From Pseudomonas sp. A34-9 (GTDB lineage Bacteria > Pseudomonadota > Gammaproteobacteria > Pseudomonadales > Pseudomonadaceae): a stretch of 64,000 nt of DNA. A program made the translations under genes and the position numbers. The notes below the pieces were generated by a model that was not told the DNA's origin, ran no database searches, and was given only the letters and a program-made list of their open reading frames with translations. The stretch is from contig NZ_CP119967.1 in NCBI RefSeq assembly GCF_029543085.1, positions 2,072,501 through 2,136,500 of the forward strand, given 5' to 3'. Of this stretch, positions 17,887 through 26,775 are shown one piece after another. Within the stretch, counting starts at the first letter, position 1; every line of letters starts with the position of its first letter.

Positions 17887-18477
17887 TCAGATCAGGTCTT
17901 GCGTCAACGCGAGGGTGGCGAAGTTGTCCGCCATGATCGCCATCTCAGCTTCCTGCACCACGGCGGCGCTGAGCACGCGGCCCTTGAACGGCAAGTCACG
18001 GGTCGCGCAGGCGTCTTCCACCAGGGTGCAACGGAAGCCCAGGTTTTTCGCTGCACGTACGGTGGTGCTGACGCTGGAGTGGCTCATGAAACCGCAAACG
18101 ATCAAATCCAGCGAGCCGAGGTTTTGCAAACGGTCGAGCAGTTCGGTGCCATGGAAGGCGCTCGGCAGCAGTTTGCCGATGATGGTTTCATCGCCTTGTG
18201 GCTCGAGGCCCGGGATGAATTCGCCGCGTTCGCCCTGCGGGTCGAACAGGCCGCCGACGGTGCCGAGATGACGCACGTGCACGATCGGCCGACCGGCTGC
18301 ACGGGCTGCGGCAACCACTTGTTTGATGTTCGCGACGGCCGCGTCCATGCCGCTCAGGGCCAGCGGGCCACTGAGATATTCTTTCTGGGCATCGATGATG
18401 ACCACGGTGGCATGGCTCAGTGTGGCCGCTGCGTAACCGCGACCGCTGAGTTGAAACATCGTTTTTGGAACGGACAT
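17887..18477 (-). CDS. Cysteine hydrolase, isochorismatase-like family
   Basis: 196 aa from the ATG at 18477 (MSVPKTMFQL), 7 bases after AAGGAG. The isochorismatase-like fold is shown by VVIIDAQKEYLSG near residue 27 (catalytic Asp), the Lys in TIIGKLLPSAF near 100, and LIVCGFMSHSSVSTTVRAA near 125, where the nucleophile position normally held by Cys appears as Ser or Met (GFMSHSSV). Typical members read G(x)xTxxCV. Activity may therefore differ from nicotinamidase or isochorismatase; annotated hydrolase activity is inference. Confidence 0.85.
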   Translation of the reverse strand: MSVPKTMFQLSGRGYAAATLSHATVVIIDAQKEYLSGPLALSGMDAAVANIKQVVAAARAAGRPIVHVRHLGTVGGLFDPQGERGEFIPGLEPQGDETIIGKLLPSAFHGTELLDRLQNLGSLDLIVCGFMSHSSVSTTVRAAKNLGFRCTLVEDACATRDLPFKGRVLSAAVVQEAEMAIMADNFATLALTQDLI

Positions 18478-18716
18478 TCTGGGGCTCCTTGGGGTGGGGC
18501 TTTTGCGACATTGTCCTCTGGCTGAGCGGTTCTGTGAATCGCTACCATCGTAGGCACCGTCGTTATTGGCCTGCAGCCTTGTCAAGTTACACGTTCTGTT
18601 CAATAGCCGATGCAAAAAACAGAAAACTCCTACCGTCGTCCGGATGATTTTCCTGCGTCGTCGTGGCGCGTTTTGGCTGGTAGAATTGCCAGTCGTTTTT
18701 TCTGGAGTTCTGCCCC

Positions 18717-19625
18717 GTGATCACTTCCCGACTTCGTACCCTGCGCGACCACATTCGTTGGGCCGTCAGCCGCTTCCATGGGGAGGATCTGTTTTTCGGC
18801 CATGGCACCGACAATGCATGGGACGAAGCGCGGCAACTCGTACTCGGCGCATTGCACCTGCCGTGGGAAATCGCCGACAGCTACCTCGATTGCGCGCTGG
18901 AAGACGATGAGTTGGTGAATCTGCAACGCCTGCTCAAGCGTCGTATCGAGGAACGCATTCCGACCGCTTACCTGTTGGGCGAGGCGTGGTTCTGCGGTAT
19001 GTCGTTCATCGTTGACGAGCGCGTGTTGATCCCGCGTTCACCGATTGGCGAACTGATCGAAAATCACTTTGCGCCGTGGATCGGCACCGAGCCGGCGCGG
19101 ATTCTCGACCTGTGCACCGGTTCCGGTTGCATCGGTATTGCCTGCGCCTATGAGTTCCAGAACGCCGAGGTGGTCCTGGCCGATTTGTCGTTCGAGGCGC
19201 TGGAAGTGGCCAACCAGAACATCGAGCGTCATGGCGTTGATGAGCGTGTGTACACCGTGCAGGGCGATGGTTTTGATGGTTTGCCGGGTCAGCGTTTCGA
19301 CCTGATCGTGTCGAACCCGCCTTACGTGGATGCGGAAGATTTCGCCGACATGCCGGACGAATACCAGCACGAACCGGAGCTGGGCCTGGCGTGTGGCGAC
19401 GATGGTTTGAACCTGGTTCGACGCATGCTCGCTGAAGCGGCCGATCATCTGACCGAGAAGGGCCTGTTGATTGTCGAGGTCGGCAACAGCCAGGTGCACG
19501 TTGACGCGTTGTACCCGGAAGTCGATTTCGCCTGGCTCGAATTCGAGCGCGGCGGGCATGGTGTGTTCATGCTGACGGCGGAACAGTGCCGCGATCATCA
19601 GGCCCTGTTCGCTTCCCGCGTCTAA
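18717..19625 (+). CDS. prmB: Ribosomal protein L3 N5-glutamine methyltransferase
   Basis: 302 aa with a GTG start at 18717 and GGAG upstream. It transfers a methyl group from S-adenosylmethionine to a glutamine of ribosomal protein L3. The AdoMet-binding motif [14 protein letters not shown] is near residue 128 and the glutamine-methyltransferase signature [10 protein letters not shown] is near 198. The N-terminal helical domain (about residues 1-110) ends with [14 protein letters not shown], typical of PrmB/PrmC. The gene lies upstream of aroC, as in other pseudomonads. Confidence 0.95.
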   Translation: MITSRLRTLRDHIRWAVSRFHGEDLFFGHGTDNAWDEARQLVLGALHLPWEIADSYLDCALEDDELVNLQRLLKRRIEERIPTAYLLGEAWFCGMSFIVDERVLIPRSPIGELIENHFAPWIGTEPARILDLCTGSGCIGIACAYEFQNAEVVLADLSFEALEVANQNIERHGVDERVYTVQGDGFDGLPGQRFDLIVSNPPYVDAEDFADMPDEYQHEPELGLACGDDGLNLVRRMLAEAADHLTEKGLLIVEVGNSQVHVDALYPEVDFAWLEFERGGHGVFMLTAEQCRDHQALFASRV

Positions 19626-19635
19626 AGGCTAAAGG

Positions 19636-19716
19636 CAAAAGATCGCAGCCTTCGGCAGCTCCTACATTGGGATTTGTGTACACCCTGTAGGAGCTGCCGA
19701 AGGCTGCGATCTTTTG
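19636..19716. repeat. REP pair (REPIN), family GAGCTGCCGAAGGCTGCGATC
   Basis: Two inverted copies, AAAAGATCGCAGCCTTCGGC... and its complement, about 30 bases each around a 20-base loop, between the convergent prmB and the coiled-coil protein gene. It may also act as a bidirectional terminator. Confidence 0.9.
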
Positions 19717-19718
19717 AT

Positions 19719-20510
19719 CTAGCGGTGTGTGGCAATCCAGATCAACAACCCCGCCTGAAACACCGCAAACGCCACCAGACAGGTAATCGTAAAGCGCAGT
19801 CCGGCATCTTCACGCTTGAACTTGCTGACCTTGTCTTCCTGCTTCTTCAGCTTCACTTCCTGCTCGGCCAGATTCTGCTCGGCCTGCTGAAGCATCTGCG
19901 CCGCTTCGAGAATCTCGACGTTCTGCAGCTTTTCGCTGTTCCAGTCGCCGAGCAAGTCACCGACCTTCACTTGCTTGACGCTACCCTTCAAATGCTGGGC
20001 ATCGGCGTACACCACATCAAACCCGTGGACCCGCAGGAAATGATCGCGACGCAGACGCGTGTCTTCATTCAGCGCGTCCTTGTTGTTCAAGTCCATGCCG
20101 TCGACGGTGTACGTCGGCCAGCGCTTTTTCGCCCAGTTGATGCCTTGCGCGGCCATGAAGCGACCGATGCCACGGTTCAACGGTTCGATCTGCAGGCCAC
20201 TGTCCGGGCCGAAATGCACACGCTTGGTCGTGTGATTGACCCACACATCGAGATGATTCTGTTCTTTGCGCACGCGCTGGCCAGGCAGCTTGATTTCCAT
20301 GCGCATCAGGCTGTGTTCTTTGCTGTTGCGCTCGGCATAGCCGAACTCGACAAAGCGTAGCGGCCGGCCACCGGTGTGACGATCGGTCTGCAACGGGGCC
20401 AGGCGGAGCATCTTGTGGTGCTCGACATGGACATCCGCCCACGGCAGCTCGACCGCTGGCGGTGCGTCTTTTTCAGCGGTGGTGTCGGGTGAAGTCGGGG
20501 TATCAGTCAT
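19719..20510 (-). CDS. Conserved hypothetical protein with coiled coil and C-terminal membrane anchor
   Basis: 263 aa from the ATG at 20510 (MTDTPTSPDT). The middle (residues about 30-175) is a soluble domain rich in basic and aromatic residues that I do not recognise. Residues about 190-235 (AAQMLQQAEQNLAEQEVKLK) form a strong coiled coil. The last 25 residues (ITCLVAFAVFQAGLLIWIA) are a membrane helix ending in THR. It is probably an inner-membrane tail-anchored protein. Its neighbours prmB and the alpha/beta hydrolase give no functional clue. Confidence 0.8.
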   Translation of the reverse strand: MTDTPTSPDTTAEKDAPPAVELPWADVHVEHHKMLRLAPLQTDRHTGGRPLRFVEFGYAERNSKEHSLMRMEIKLPGQRVRKEQNHLDVWVNHTTKRVHFGPDSGLQIEPLNRGIGRFMAAQGINWAKKRWPTYTVDGMDLNNKDALNEDTRLRRDHFLRVHGFDVVYADAQHLKGSVKQVKVGDLLGDWNSEKLQNVEILEAAQMLQQAEQNLAEQEVKLKKQEDKVSKFKREDAGLRFTITCLVAFAVFQAGLLIWIATHR

Positions 20511-20609
20511 AACGGCGAGATCCTGTCCAAGCCCTGCTTGCCGCCAGCCATTGCGCTGGCGACAAAGGCTTATCGGCCGTTTTTTGCAGGACTGGAGGGC
20601 TAACAACGG

Positions 20610-21563
20610 TTAACGGGTGCGAAGTCCGTCAATAAACTCGATGATTTTGCTACCCAGCTCCGCCGCCAGCGGCAAATTCGGATCCTTGTATGAGGCCAAT
20701 TGCCGCTTCATGTCGTTGTGCACGATGCGCATGACGTGGTTCATGCCTTCGATCACCACCAATTCGGCGTCCGGTTTGGCGGCTTTGAGCCGCTTTGCGT
20801 CCTCGGTGCCGACCTGGATGTCGTTGCTGCCCTGAACAATCAGCGCCGGCATCTGCAATTGCGCAAACGCTTTCGCCGGATCCTGACGGAACAGTGAAAT
20901 CAGATATGGCTGCACGCTTGGGCGGAAAATCACCTGCAACGGCTGCGGCACATTGTCGTCGGTCTGGCCGGCCTTGAGGCTATCGAGCAGCTCGTTACTG
21001 CGCAGCATCAGCGGTGGCGGCAGGCTGCGAGCCAGTTGCTCGCGGATGACCTGATCGACCGGGCGGGCGCTGCCGGACAAGGAAATCACCGCCGCCGCAT
21101 CGACTTTCGGCGCGGCGAGGCTGGCAATCAGCGCGCCTTCACTGTGGCCCAGCAGGATCAGCTTGCCGAAACGTGGATCGGCCTTGAGCTTGCGCCCCCA
21201 CGCCACCGCGTCCGCCGCGTAGGCCTCGACCGACAAATTGCGCTCATCAGGCGTCGCCGCCAGGCTCGCCGCAACACCGCGTTTGTCGTAGCGCACGCTG
21301 GCGATATTGTGTTTGGCCAGCACCCAGGCCAAGCGCTTGAGGCTGTCATTACGCCCGCCGTCGGGGTTGTTTCCGTCACGGTCCGTAGGACCCGAGCCAG
21401 AAATAATCAAGACAACCGGCACCGGGTTGTCAGATTTTGGCAGCAGCAGCGAACCGAAAAGTTCGCCAGTGCCGGTATCCAAAGTGACCGGGCGTTGTAG
21501 GACCGTCGCCTGGGCAAAGCCAGTAAAGAGGGTAAGACTCAAGATCAAAACTCGCAGCATCAT
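20610..21563 (-). CDS. Secreted alpha/beta-hydrolase
   Basis: 317 aa starting at the tandem ATGs at 21563/21560. A signal peptide (MLRVLILSLTLFTGFAQA) implies the periplasm. The alpha/beta-hydrolase fold is shown by VVLIISGSGPTDRDG (oxyanion region, residue 50), SVRYDKRGVA, the nucleophile elbow LLGHSEGA near residue 135, PALIVQGSNDIQV with the acid Asp near 240, and the final His in EGMNHVMR near 275. Substrate unknown; it resembles serine aminopeptidase/esterase-type periplasmic hydrolases. Confidence 0.9.
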   Translation of the reverse strand: MMLRVLILSLTLFTGFAQATVLQRPVTLDTGTGELFGSLLLPKSDNPVPVVLIISGSGPTDRDGNNPDGGRNDSLKRLAWVLAKHNIASVRYDKRGVAASLAATPDERNLSVEAYAADAVAWGRKLKADPRFGKLILLGHSEGALIASLAAPKVDAAAVISLSGSARPVDQVIREQLARSLPPPLMLRSNELLDSLKAGQTDDNVPQPLQVIFRPSVQPYLISLFRQDPAKAFAQLQMPALIVQGSNDIQVGTEDAKRLKAAKPDAELVVIEGMNHVMRIVHNDMKRQLASYKDPNLPLAAELGSKIIEFIDGLRTR

Positions 21564-21693
21564 CACGCCATCATTCGCCAAGGTGCCGGTTGGACTCGCC
21601 AGCACCACTAAGGTTCGAGGATGAACTACTCGGTTAGCCTGCGTATACTGGCGCGCATCACGAATTTGGGTTTGATTTCACGGAGCGTCCTGC

Positions 21694-22785
21694 ATGTCCG
21701 GCAATACCTACGGCAAGTTGTTCACTGTCACCACCGCTGGCGAAAGCCATGGTCCGGCGTTGGTCGCCATTGTCGACGGCTGCCCGCCGGGCCTGGAGAT
21801 CTCCCTCGAAGACTTGCAGCGCGACCTCGATCGCCGCAAGCCGGGCACCAGCCGCCACACCACCCAGCGTCAGGAAGCCGACGAAGTCGAAATCCTCTCC
21901 GGCGTGTTCGAAGGGCGCACCACTGGTTGCTCGATCGGCTTGCTGATCCGCAACACCGACCAGAAGTCCAAGGACTACTCGGCCATCAAGGATCTGTTCC
22001 GCCCGGCCCACGCCGACTACACCTACCACCACAAATACGGTGAGCGTGATTACCGTGGCGGTGGCCGCAGCTCGGCGCGGGAAACCGCGATGCGCGTGGC
22101 GGCCGGTGCGATTGCCAAGAAATATCTGGCCAGCCAGGGCATCGTCATCCGTGGCTACATGAGCCAGCTCGGCCCGATCGAAATCCCGTTCAAGACCTGG
22201 GATTCGGTGGAAGACAACGCTTTCTTCAGCCCGGATCCGGACAAAGTCCCGGAGCTGGAAGCCTACATGGATCAGTTGCGCCGCGATCAGGACTCGGTCG
22301 GGGCGAAGATCACTGTCGTTGCCGAAGGCGTGATGCCGGGTCTGGGCGAGCCGATTTTCGACCGTCTCGACGCTGAACTGGCCCATGCGCTGATGAGCAT
22401 CAACGCGGTCAAAGGCGTGGAAATCGGCGCCGGTTTCGCCTGCGTCGCCCAACGCGGCACCGAGCATCGCGATGAGCTGACCCCGGAAGGTTTCCTCAGC
22501 AACAATGCGGGCGGCATCCTCGGCGGTATCTCGTCCGGTCAGCCGATCGTTGCCCATTTGGCGTTGAAGCCAACGTCGAGCATCACCACCCCGGGCCGTT
22601 CGATTGACATCCACGGCAACCCGGTCGACGTCATCACCAAGGGCCGTCACGACCCATGCGTCGGCATTCGCGCCACGCCGATTGCCGAAGCGATGATGGC
22701 CATCGTGCTGATGGATCACCTGCTGCGTCACCGTGGCCAGAACGCCGATGTACGCGTGAGCACGCCGGTGCTGGGTCAGCTTTGA
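21694..22785 (+). CDS. aroC: Chorismate synthase
   Basis: 363 aa, the full family length. It makes chorismate from 5-enolpyruvylshikimate 3-phosphate using reduced FMN, the last step of the shikimate pathway feeding aromatic amino acids and folate. Signatures seen are [18 protein letters not shown] at residue 16, [25 protein letters not shown] near 115, and the C-terminal [17 protein letters not shown] near 315. pabB at 61.8-63.1 kb uses its product. The next gene, an MFS transporter, begins 34 bases downstream. Confidence 0.98.
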   Translation: MSGNTYGKLFTVTTAGESHGPALVAIVDGCPPGLEISLEDLQRDLDRRKPGTSRHTTQRQEADEVEILSGVFEGRTTGCSIGLLIRNTDQKSKDYSAIKDLFRPAHADYTYHHKYGERDYRGGGRSSARETAMRVAAGAIAKKYLASQGIVIRGYMSQLGPIEIPFKTWDSVEDNAFFSPDPDKVPELEAYMDQLRRDQDSVGAKITVVAEGVMPGLGEPIFDRLDAELAHALMSINAVKGVEIGAGFACVAQRGTEHRDELTPEGFLSNNAGGILGGISSGQPIVAHLALKPTSSITTPGRSIDIHGNPVDVITKGRHDPCVGIRATPIAEAMMAIVLMDHLLRHRGQNADVRVSTPVLGQL

Positions 22786-22819
22786 TGGCAGGCCTCAAGG
22801 CCGTCGCGGCATAACCGGC

Positions 22820-23965
22820 GTGGCGGCGCTCCCTTACTGGCGGCTGTCCAGTTTCTATCTGTTCTATTTCGCCTTGCTCGGTTCGACAGCGCCGTTTCTG
22901 GCGCTGTACTTCGATCATCTCGGTTTCAGTCCGGCGCGGATCGGTGAACTGGTCGCGATCCCGATGCTGATGCGCTGCGTGGCGCCGAACATCTGGGGCT
23001 GGCTGGGCGATTACACCGGCAAACGCCTGGCCATCGTGCGTTTCGGCGCGGTGTGCACGCTGCTGACCTTTTCGTTGATCTTCGTCAGCAAGACCTACGC
23101 CTGGCTGGCGATGGTCATGGCCTTGCACGCGTTCTTCTGGCACGCGGTGCTGCCGCAATTCGAAGTGATTACCCTGGCGCATTTGCAGGGGCAGACCTCG
23201 CGTTACAGCCAGATCCGTCTGTGGGGTTCGATCGGGTTCATCATCACCGTGGTCGTGCTCGGTCGTCTGTTCGAATGGCTGAGCCTCGATATCTACCCGG
23301 CGGCGCTGGTGTTGATCATGGCCGGTATTGTCCTCAGCAGTCTGTGGGTGCCGAACGCGCAACCGCCACAAGGCAATCGACCGACCGGCGAGGGTTTCCT
23401 CAAGCAACTGGGTAATCCCGGCGTGCTGGCGTTTTATGGCTGCGTGGCGCTGATGCAGATGAGCCACGGCCCGTATTACACCTTTCTGACCTTGCACCTT
23501 GAACGACTCGGCTACACGCGCGGCACCATCGGCATGCTCTGGGCCGTGGGTGTCGTTGCCGAAGTGCTGATGTTTATGGCGATGAGCCGGATTCTGGCGC
23601 GGTTTTCCCTGCGTCGGGTGTTGATGGCGAGTTTTCTGCTGGCGGCGCTGCGGTGGTTGCTGCTAGGTTCGTTCGCCGAGTTTCTCTGGGTGCTGTTGTT
23701 CGCGCAGGTTCTGCATGCGGCGACCTTCGGCAGTTTTCACGCCGCTGCCATCGCTTTCCTGCAACGTAGCTTCGGCGCGCGCCAGCAAGGGCAGGGCCAG
23801 GCGTTGTACGCCGCACTGGCCGGCACCGGCGGTGCGCTTGGTGCGTTGTATTCCGGTTACAGCTGGAATGCCCTCGGCGCGACATTGACCTTTAGTATTG
23901 CCAGTCTCGCGGCACTTGCCGCTGCCGTTATCATTGCCACACGTATGCAAGAGGACAGGCCATGA
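22820..23965 (+). CDS. MFS transporter (HcaT/MFS_1-like), coupled to mtnB
   Basis: 381 aa with 12 predicted membrane helices. The N-terminus WRLSSFYLFYFALLGSTAPFLALYFDHLGFSPARIGEL is typical of the 3-phenylpropionate transporter-like (MFS_1-like) branch. The start is a GTG at 22820. Its stop codon overlaps the mtnB start by four bases (ATGA), so translation of the two is coupled. That linkage suggests a role with the methionine salvage genes, for instance moving a methylthioribose-type or aromatic compound, but specificity cannot be seen. Confidence 0.88.
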   Translation: MAALPYWRLSSFYLFYFALLGSTAPFLALYFDHLGFSPARIGELVAIPMLMRCVAPNIWGWLGDYTGKRLAIVRFGAVCTLLTFSLIFVSKTYAWLAMVMALHAFFWHAVLPQFEVITLAHLQGQTSRYSQIRLWGSIGFIITVVVLGRLFEWLSLDIYPAALVLIMAGIVLSSLWVPNAQPPQGNRPTGEGFLKQLGNPGVLAFYGCVALMQMSHGPYYTFLTLHLERLGYTRGTIGMLWAVGVVAEVLMFMAMSRILARFSLRRVLMASFLLAALRWLLLGSFAEFLWVLLFAQVLHAATFGSFHAAAIAFLQRSFGARQQGQGQALYAALAGTGGALGALYSGYSWNALGATLTFSIASLAALAAAVIIATRMQEDRP

Positions 23966-24588
23966 GCCTTACGCGTGAACAACTCGCCCAGCAAATCGTC
24001 GACGCCGGGCGTTTTTTGTATGGCCGCGGCTGGTCGCCGGCCACCAGTAGCAACTACTCGACGCGCCTGTCGCCGAGTGAAGCGTTGCTGACCGTGTCCG
24101 GTAAGCACAAGGGCCAGTTGGGCCTGGACGATGTGCTCGCCACTGACTTGTCCGGCAACAGCCTGGAACCGGGCAAGAAGCCGTCCGCCGAAACCTTGCT
24201 GCACACGCAGCTGTACAGCTGGCGGCCGGAGATCGGCGCGGTGTTGCACACCCATTCGGTCAATGCCACGGTGCTGTCGCGCCTGACCCCGCAAGACTTT
24301 ATCGAGTTCGAAGACTACGAACTGCAAAAAGCCTTCAGCGGTATTTCGACCCACGAATCGCGGGTGCGCGTGCCGATTTTCGACAACGATCAGGACATTG
24401 CGCGCCTCGCCGCCAAGGTGCAGCCTTGGCTCGACGCCCATCCCGATTGCGTCGGTTATCTGATTCGCGGCCACGGTCTCTACACCTGGGGCGCACAGAT
24501 GAGCGACGCGCTGCGGCAGATCGAGGCCTTTGAATTTTTGTTTGAATGCGAGTTGAAAACCCGCAGCGTCATGAACCGCCAAGGCTGA
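23962..24588 (+). CDS. mtnB: Methylthioribulose-1-phosphate dehydratase
   Basis: 208 aa class II aldolase-fold enzyme of methionine salvage. It dehydrates 5-methylthioribulose 1-phosphate to the diketone used by MtnC. Motifs are GRGWSPATSSNYSTRL near residue 20, TVSGKHKGQLG, the zinc histidines in AVLHTHSVNATVL near 95, and YLIRGHGLYTWG near 170 with the third His. It is the first of three linked salvage genes, with mtnD 94 bases downstream. Confidence 0.95.
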   Translation: MSLTREQLAQQIVDAGRFLYGRGWSPATSSNYSTRLSPSEALLTVSGKHKGQLGLDDVLATDLSGNSLEPGKKPSAETLLHTQLYSWRPEIGAVLHTHSVNATVLSRLTPQDFIEFEDYELQKAFSGISTHESRVRVPIFDNDQDIARLAAKVQPWLDAHPDCVGYLIRGHGLYTWGAQMSDALRQIEAFEFLFECELKTRSVMNRQG

Positions 24589-24682
24589 CTTCACCAGAAG
24601 TAGCCCGTTTGCCTGATGAAATGCTGTGCCCGACCGGTCTGCAAGAACCGGACGGCAAGGCCGATACCGAGGAATTGCCCCA

Positions 24683-25228
24683 ATGAGCAGCCTGTCCGTC
24701 TATCACGTTTCCAGCCCCGATATTCCCAACAAAGTGCTGACCCACTTTGAAGACATCGCCTCGACCCTGGCCGAGCAAGGCGTGCGCTTCGACCGCTGGC
24801 AAGCCGCTGCGAAGATCCAGCCCGGCGCAACCCAGGAAGAAGTGATCAGCGGCTATAAAGAGCAGATCGACAAATTGATGACCGAGCGCGGTTACATCAC
24901 CGTCGACGTCATCAGCCTGAACAGCGATCACCCGCAAAAAGCCGAATTGCGCGCCAAGTTCCTTGAAGAACATCGCCATGGCGAAGACGAAGTCAGATTT
25001 TTCGTCGCCGGCCGTGGGCTGTTTACCCTGCACATCGACGATTACGTCTACGCCGTACTCTGTGAGAAGAATGATCTGATCTCGGTACCCGCCGGCACCA
25101 AGCATTGGTTCGACATGGGCGAGCATCCGCACTTCGTGGCGATTCGTCTGTTCAACAACCCGGAAGGCTGGGTTGCCAACTTCACCGGCGAAGACATCGC
25201 CGGCCGCTTTCCGCGTCTGGAGGACTGA
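24683..25228 (+). CDS. mtnD: Acireductone dioxygenase
   Basis: 181 aa cupin. Start is the ATG at 24683 ([10 protein letters not shown]), with GAGGAATT upstream. The metal-binding residues are visible in [11 protein letters not shown] near residue 98 (HxH and E) and the second cupin motif GTKHWFDMG near 137. The Fe form makes the methionine precursor 4-methylthio-2-oxobutanoate; the Ni form makes methylthiopropionate and CO. mtnC starts 5 bases after its stop. Confidence 0.96.
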   Translation: MSSLSVYHVSSPDIPNKVLTHFEDIASTLAEQGVRFDRWQAAAKIQPGATQEEVISGYKEQIDKLMTERGYITVDVISLNSDHPQKAELRAKFLEEHRHGEDEVRFFVAGRGLFTLHIDDYVYAVLCEKNDLISVPAGTKHWFDMGEHPHFVAIRLFNNPEGWVANFTGEDIAGRFPRLED

Positions 25229-25232
25229 TTCG

Positions 25233-25916
25233 ATGTCGATCAAAGCCATTGTCACTGACATCGAAGGCACCACCAGCGCGGTGAGTTTCGTCTTCGACGT
25301 GCTGTTTCCGTATGCGGCCAAACACCTGCCGGATTTCGTCCGTCAGAACGCCGAACGCGCCGATGTTGCCGAGCAGCTCGATGCCGTGCGCCGTGACAGC
25401 AACGCGCCGCAGGCCGATGTCGAACGGGTTGTCGAGATTCTCTTGAGCTGGATTGAGGAAGACCGCAAAGCCACGCCGCTCAAGGCTTTGCAAGGCATGG
25501 TCTGGGCCCAGGGTTATCACGCCGGGCAATTGAAAGGGCATGTTTACGCGGATGCGGTGGAAGCGTTGCGGCGCTGGCATGCTGCCGGTTATCAACTGTT
25601 TGTGTACTCGTCGGGCTCGATCCAGGCGCAGAAGCTGATTTTTGGCTGCTCGGAGGCGGGCGATCTGACGCCGCTGTTCAGCGGGTATTTCGATACCACG
25701 TCGGGGCCCAAGCGTGAGGCGCAGTCGTACACCAATATCCAGCAGGCCATCGGCGTAGAGCCGGCGGAGATCCTGTTCCTCTCGGACATCGTTGAAGAGC
25801 TGGACGCTGCGCAAGCCGCCGGCCTGCAAACCTGTGGTTTGGCCCGCGAAGGCGGGGAGTTGGGAAGCCACGTCACCGTCGAGACGTTCACCGCCATCGA
25901 ACCTGAAGCTTTCTAA
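25233..25916 (+). CDS. mtnC: Enolase-phosphatase E1 (acireductone synthase)
   Basis: 227 aa HAD-fold enzyme that enolises and dephosphorylates 2,3-diketo-5-methylthiopentyl-1-phosphate. Start is the ATG at 25233 after GGAGGA. HAD motif I is [15 protein letters not shown] (with the DIEGT variant typical of E1), motif II is [11 protein letters not shown] near residue 123, motif III the Lys in [11 protein letters not shown] near 162, and motif IV is [15 protein letters not shown]. It completes the mtnB-mtnD-mtnC unit and is followed by a REPIN. Confidence 0.96.
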   Translation: MSIKAIVTDIEGTTSAVSFVFDVLFPYAAKHLPDFVRQNAERADVAEQLDAVRRDSNAPQADVERVVEILLSWIEEDRKATPLKALQGMVWAQGYHAGQLKGHVYADAVEALRRWHAAGYQLFVYSSGSIQAQKLIFGCSEAGDLTPLFSGYFDTTSGPKREAQSYTNIQQAIGVEPAEILFLSDIVEELDAAQAAGLQTCGLAREGGELGSHVTVETFTAIEPEAF

Positions 25917-25930
25917 TTCACACCTACCCC

Positions 25931-26015
25931 TGTAGGAGCTGCGGCACGCTGCGATCTTTTGATTCTGATCTTTAAAAACAAGATCAAAAGATCGCAGCGT
26001 GCCGCAGCTCCTACA
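25931..26015. repeat. REP pair (REPIN)
   Basis: Inverted copies of about 33 bases, TGTAGGAGCTGCGGCACGCT... and its perfect complement, with a 19-base loop, between mtnC and the DUF3509 gene. Confidence 0.92.
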
Positions 26016-26049
26016 GTGAGTCCGCGATGAAATAGAGATCGCGCACAAA

Positions 26050-26087
26050 AAAACAGGCCGTGTAGCGAAAGCTCCACGGCCTGTTTT
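26050..26087 (-). terminator. Rho-independent terminator of the DUF3509 gene
   Basis: AAAACAGGCCGTG / CCACGGCCTGTTTT stem with T-rich tail, about 20 bases past the minus-strand stop. Confidence 0.85.
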
Positions 26088-26106
26088 GTTTAAAGCGCTT
26101 TAAAAA

Positions 26107-26385
26107 TTACAGCGAGTGATACGTCGGCAGAGCAAAACGCTGCTGGCTTTGCAGCATTGCAATTTGCGGCAACTCACTGGCTTGTTCAGCCAGGTCACGG
26201 CGAATGGCACTGATCGCCCACGACAGTTGGTCGCCGGCATGCAGTTGTTGATAAGTCAGTGCGCGTTTGAACACTTTGCCGTCGCTGCTGCGCAGTGTCA
26301 GCAGGATCCCGCCATCGGGACGTGGCGCAGTGGTGACGTCGAAGTTGGAGAACAGGGAGGTAAATTTTTCTTGAATCAGGCTCAT
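26107..26385 (-). CDS. DUF3509 family protein
   Basis: 92 aa from the ATG at 26385 (MSLIQEKFTSLFSNF), with GGAG 10 bases upstream. The pattern (TTAPRPDGGILLTLRSSDG, then AISAIRRDLAEQ) matches the small DUF3509 proteins that are nearly confined to Pseudomonas. Function unknown. Soluble, with no signal peptide. Its own terminator and an AT-rich upstream region (26440-26500) suggest a separate transcription unit. Confidence 0.88.
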   Translation of the reverse strand: MSLIQEKFTSLFSNFDVTTAPRPDGGILLTLRSSDGKVFKRALTYQQLHAGDQLSWAISAIRRDLAEQASELPQIAMLQSQQRFALPTYHSL

Positions 26386-26775
26386 GTCTTTCAGCTCCGT
26401 ATGCACTTGAATGGCAAGCATGCAGAGGAGGTTGCAGCGATTGTGCCAGCATTTGAAAATAAAATAATCGTTATAAATCAACTACTTAAAAACAAGGAAA
26501 ATTGAACGGGTCGTGCAAACTGCATGAATGGCCATCGTGCATCCTGCATTTTGCGGGATCGTTGTCGATTCGACGGAACCAATCGTCGATCCGCAGATCA
26601 GCACCGATCCCCAAAGATCAGCGGATACAAAACATTGCAAAAACCGCGTGTACAGCGCGAGAAGCGCTGACGTATTTTCGATCTCGACCCGCGCTCGAAT
26701 GTGCCGGTTGCTTCAAGCCAAAGCCCGAAAAATAAAAACATCGACCTGTACGCCAAGGTCGGACGGGGAGCTTCC
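26386..26775. other. Divergent intergenic region, DUF3509 / acyl-CoA synthetase
   Basis: 390 bases between divergent starts. An AT-rich block at about 26450-26505 is the likely promoter of the DUF3509 gene. The rest contains no frame with a ribosome site. No clear operator was recognised. Confidence 0.45.
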
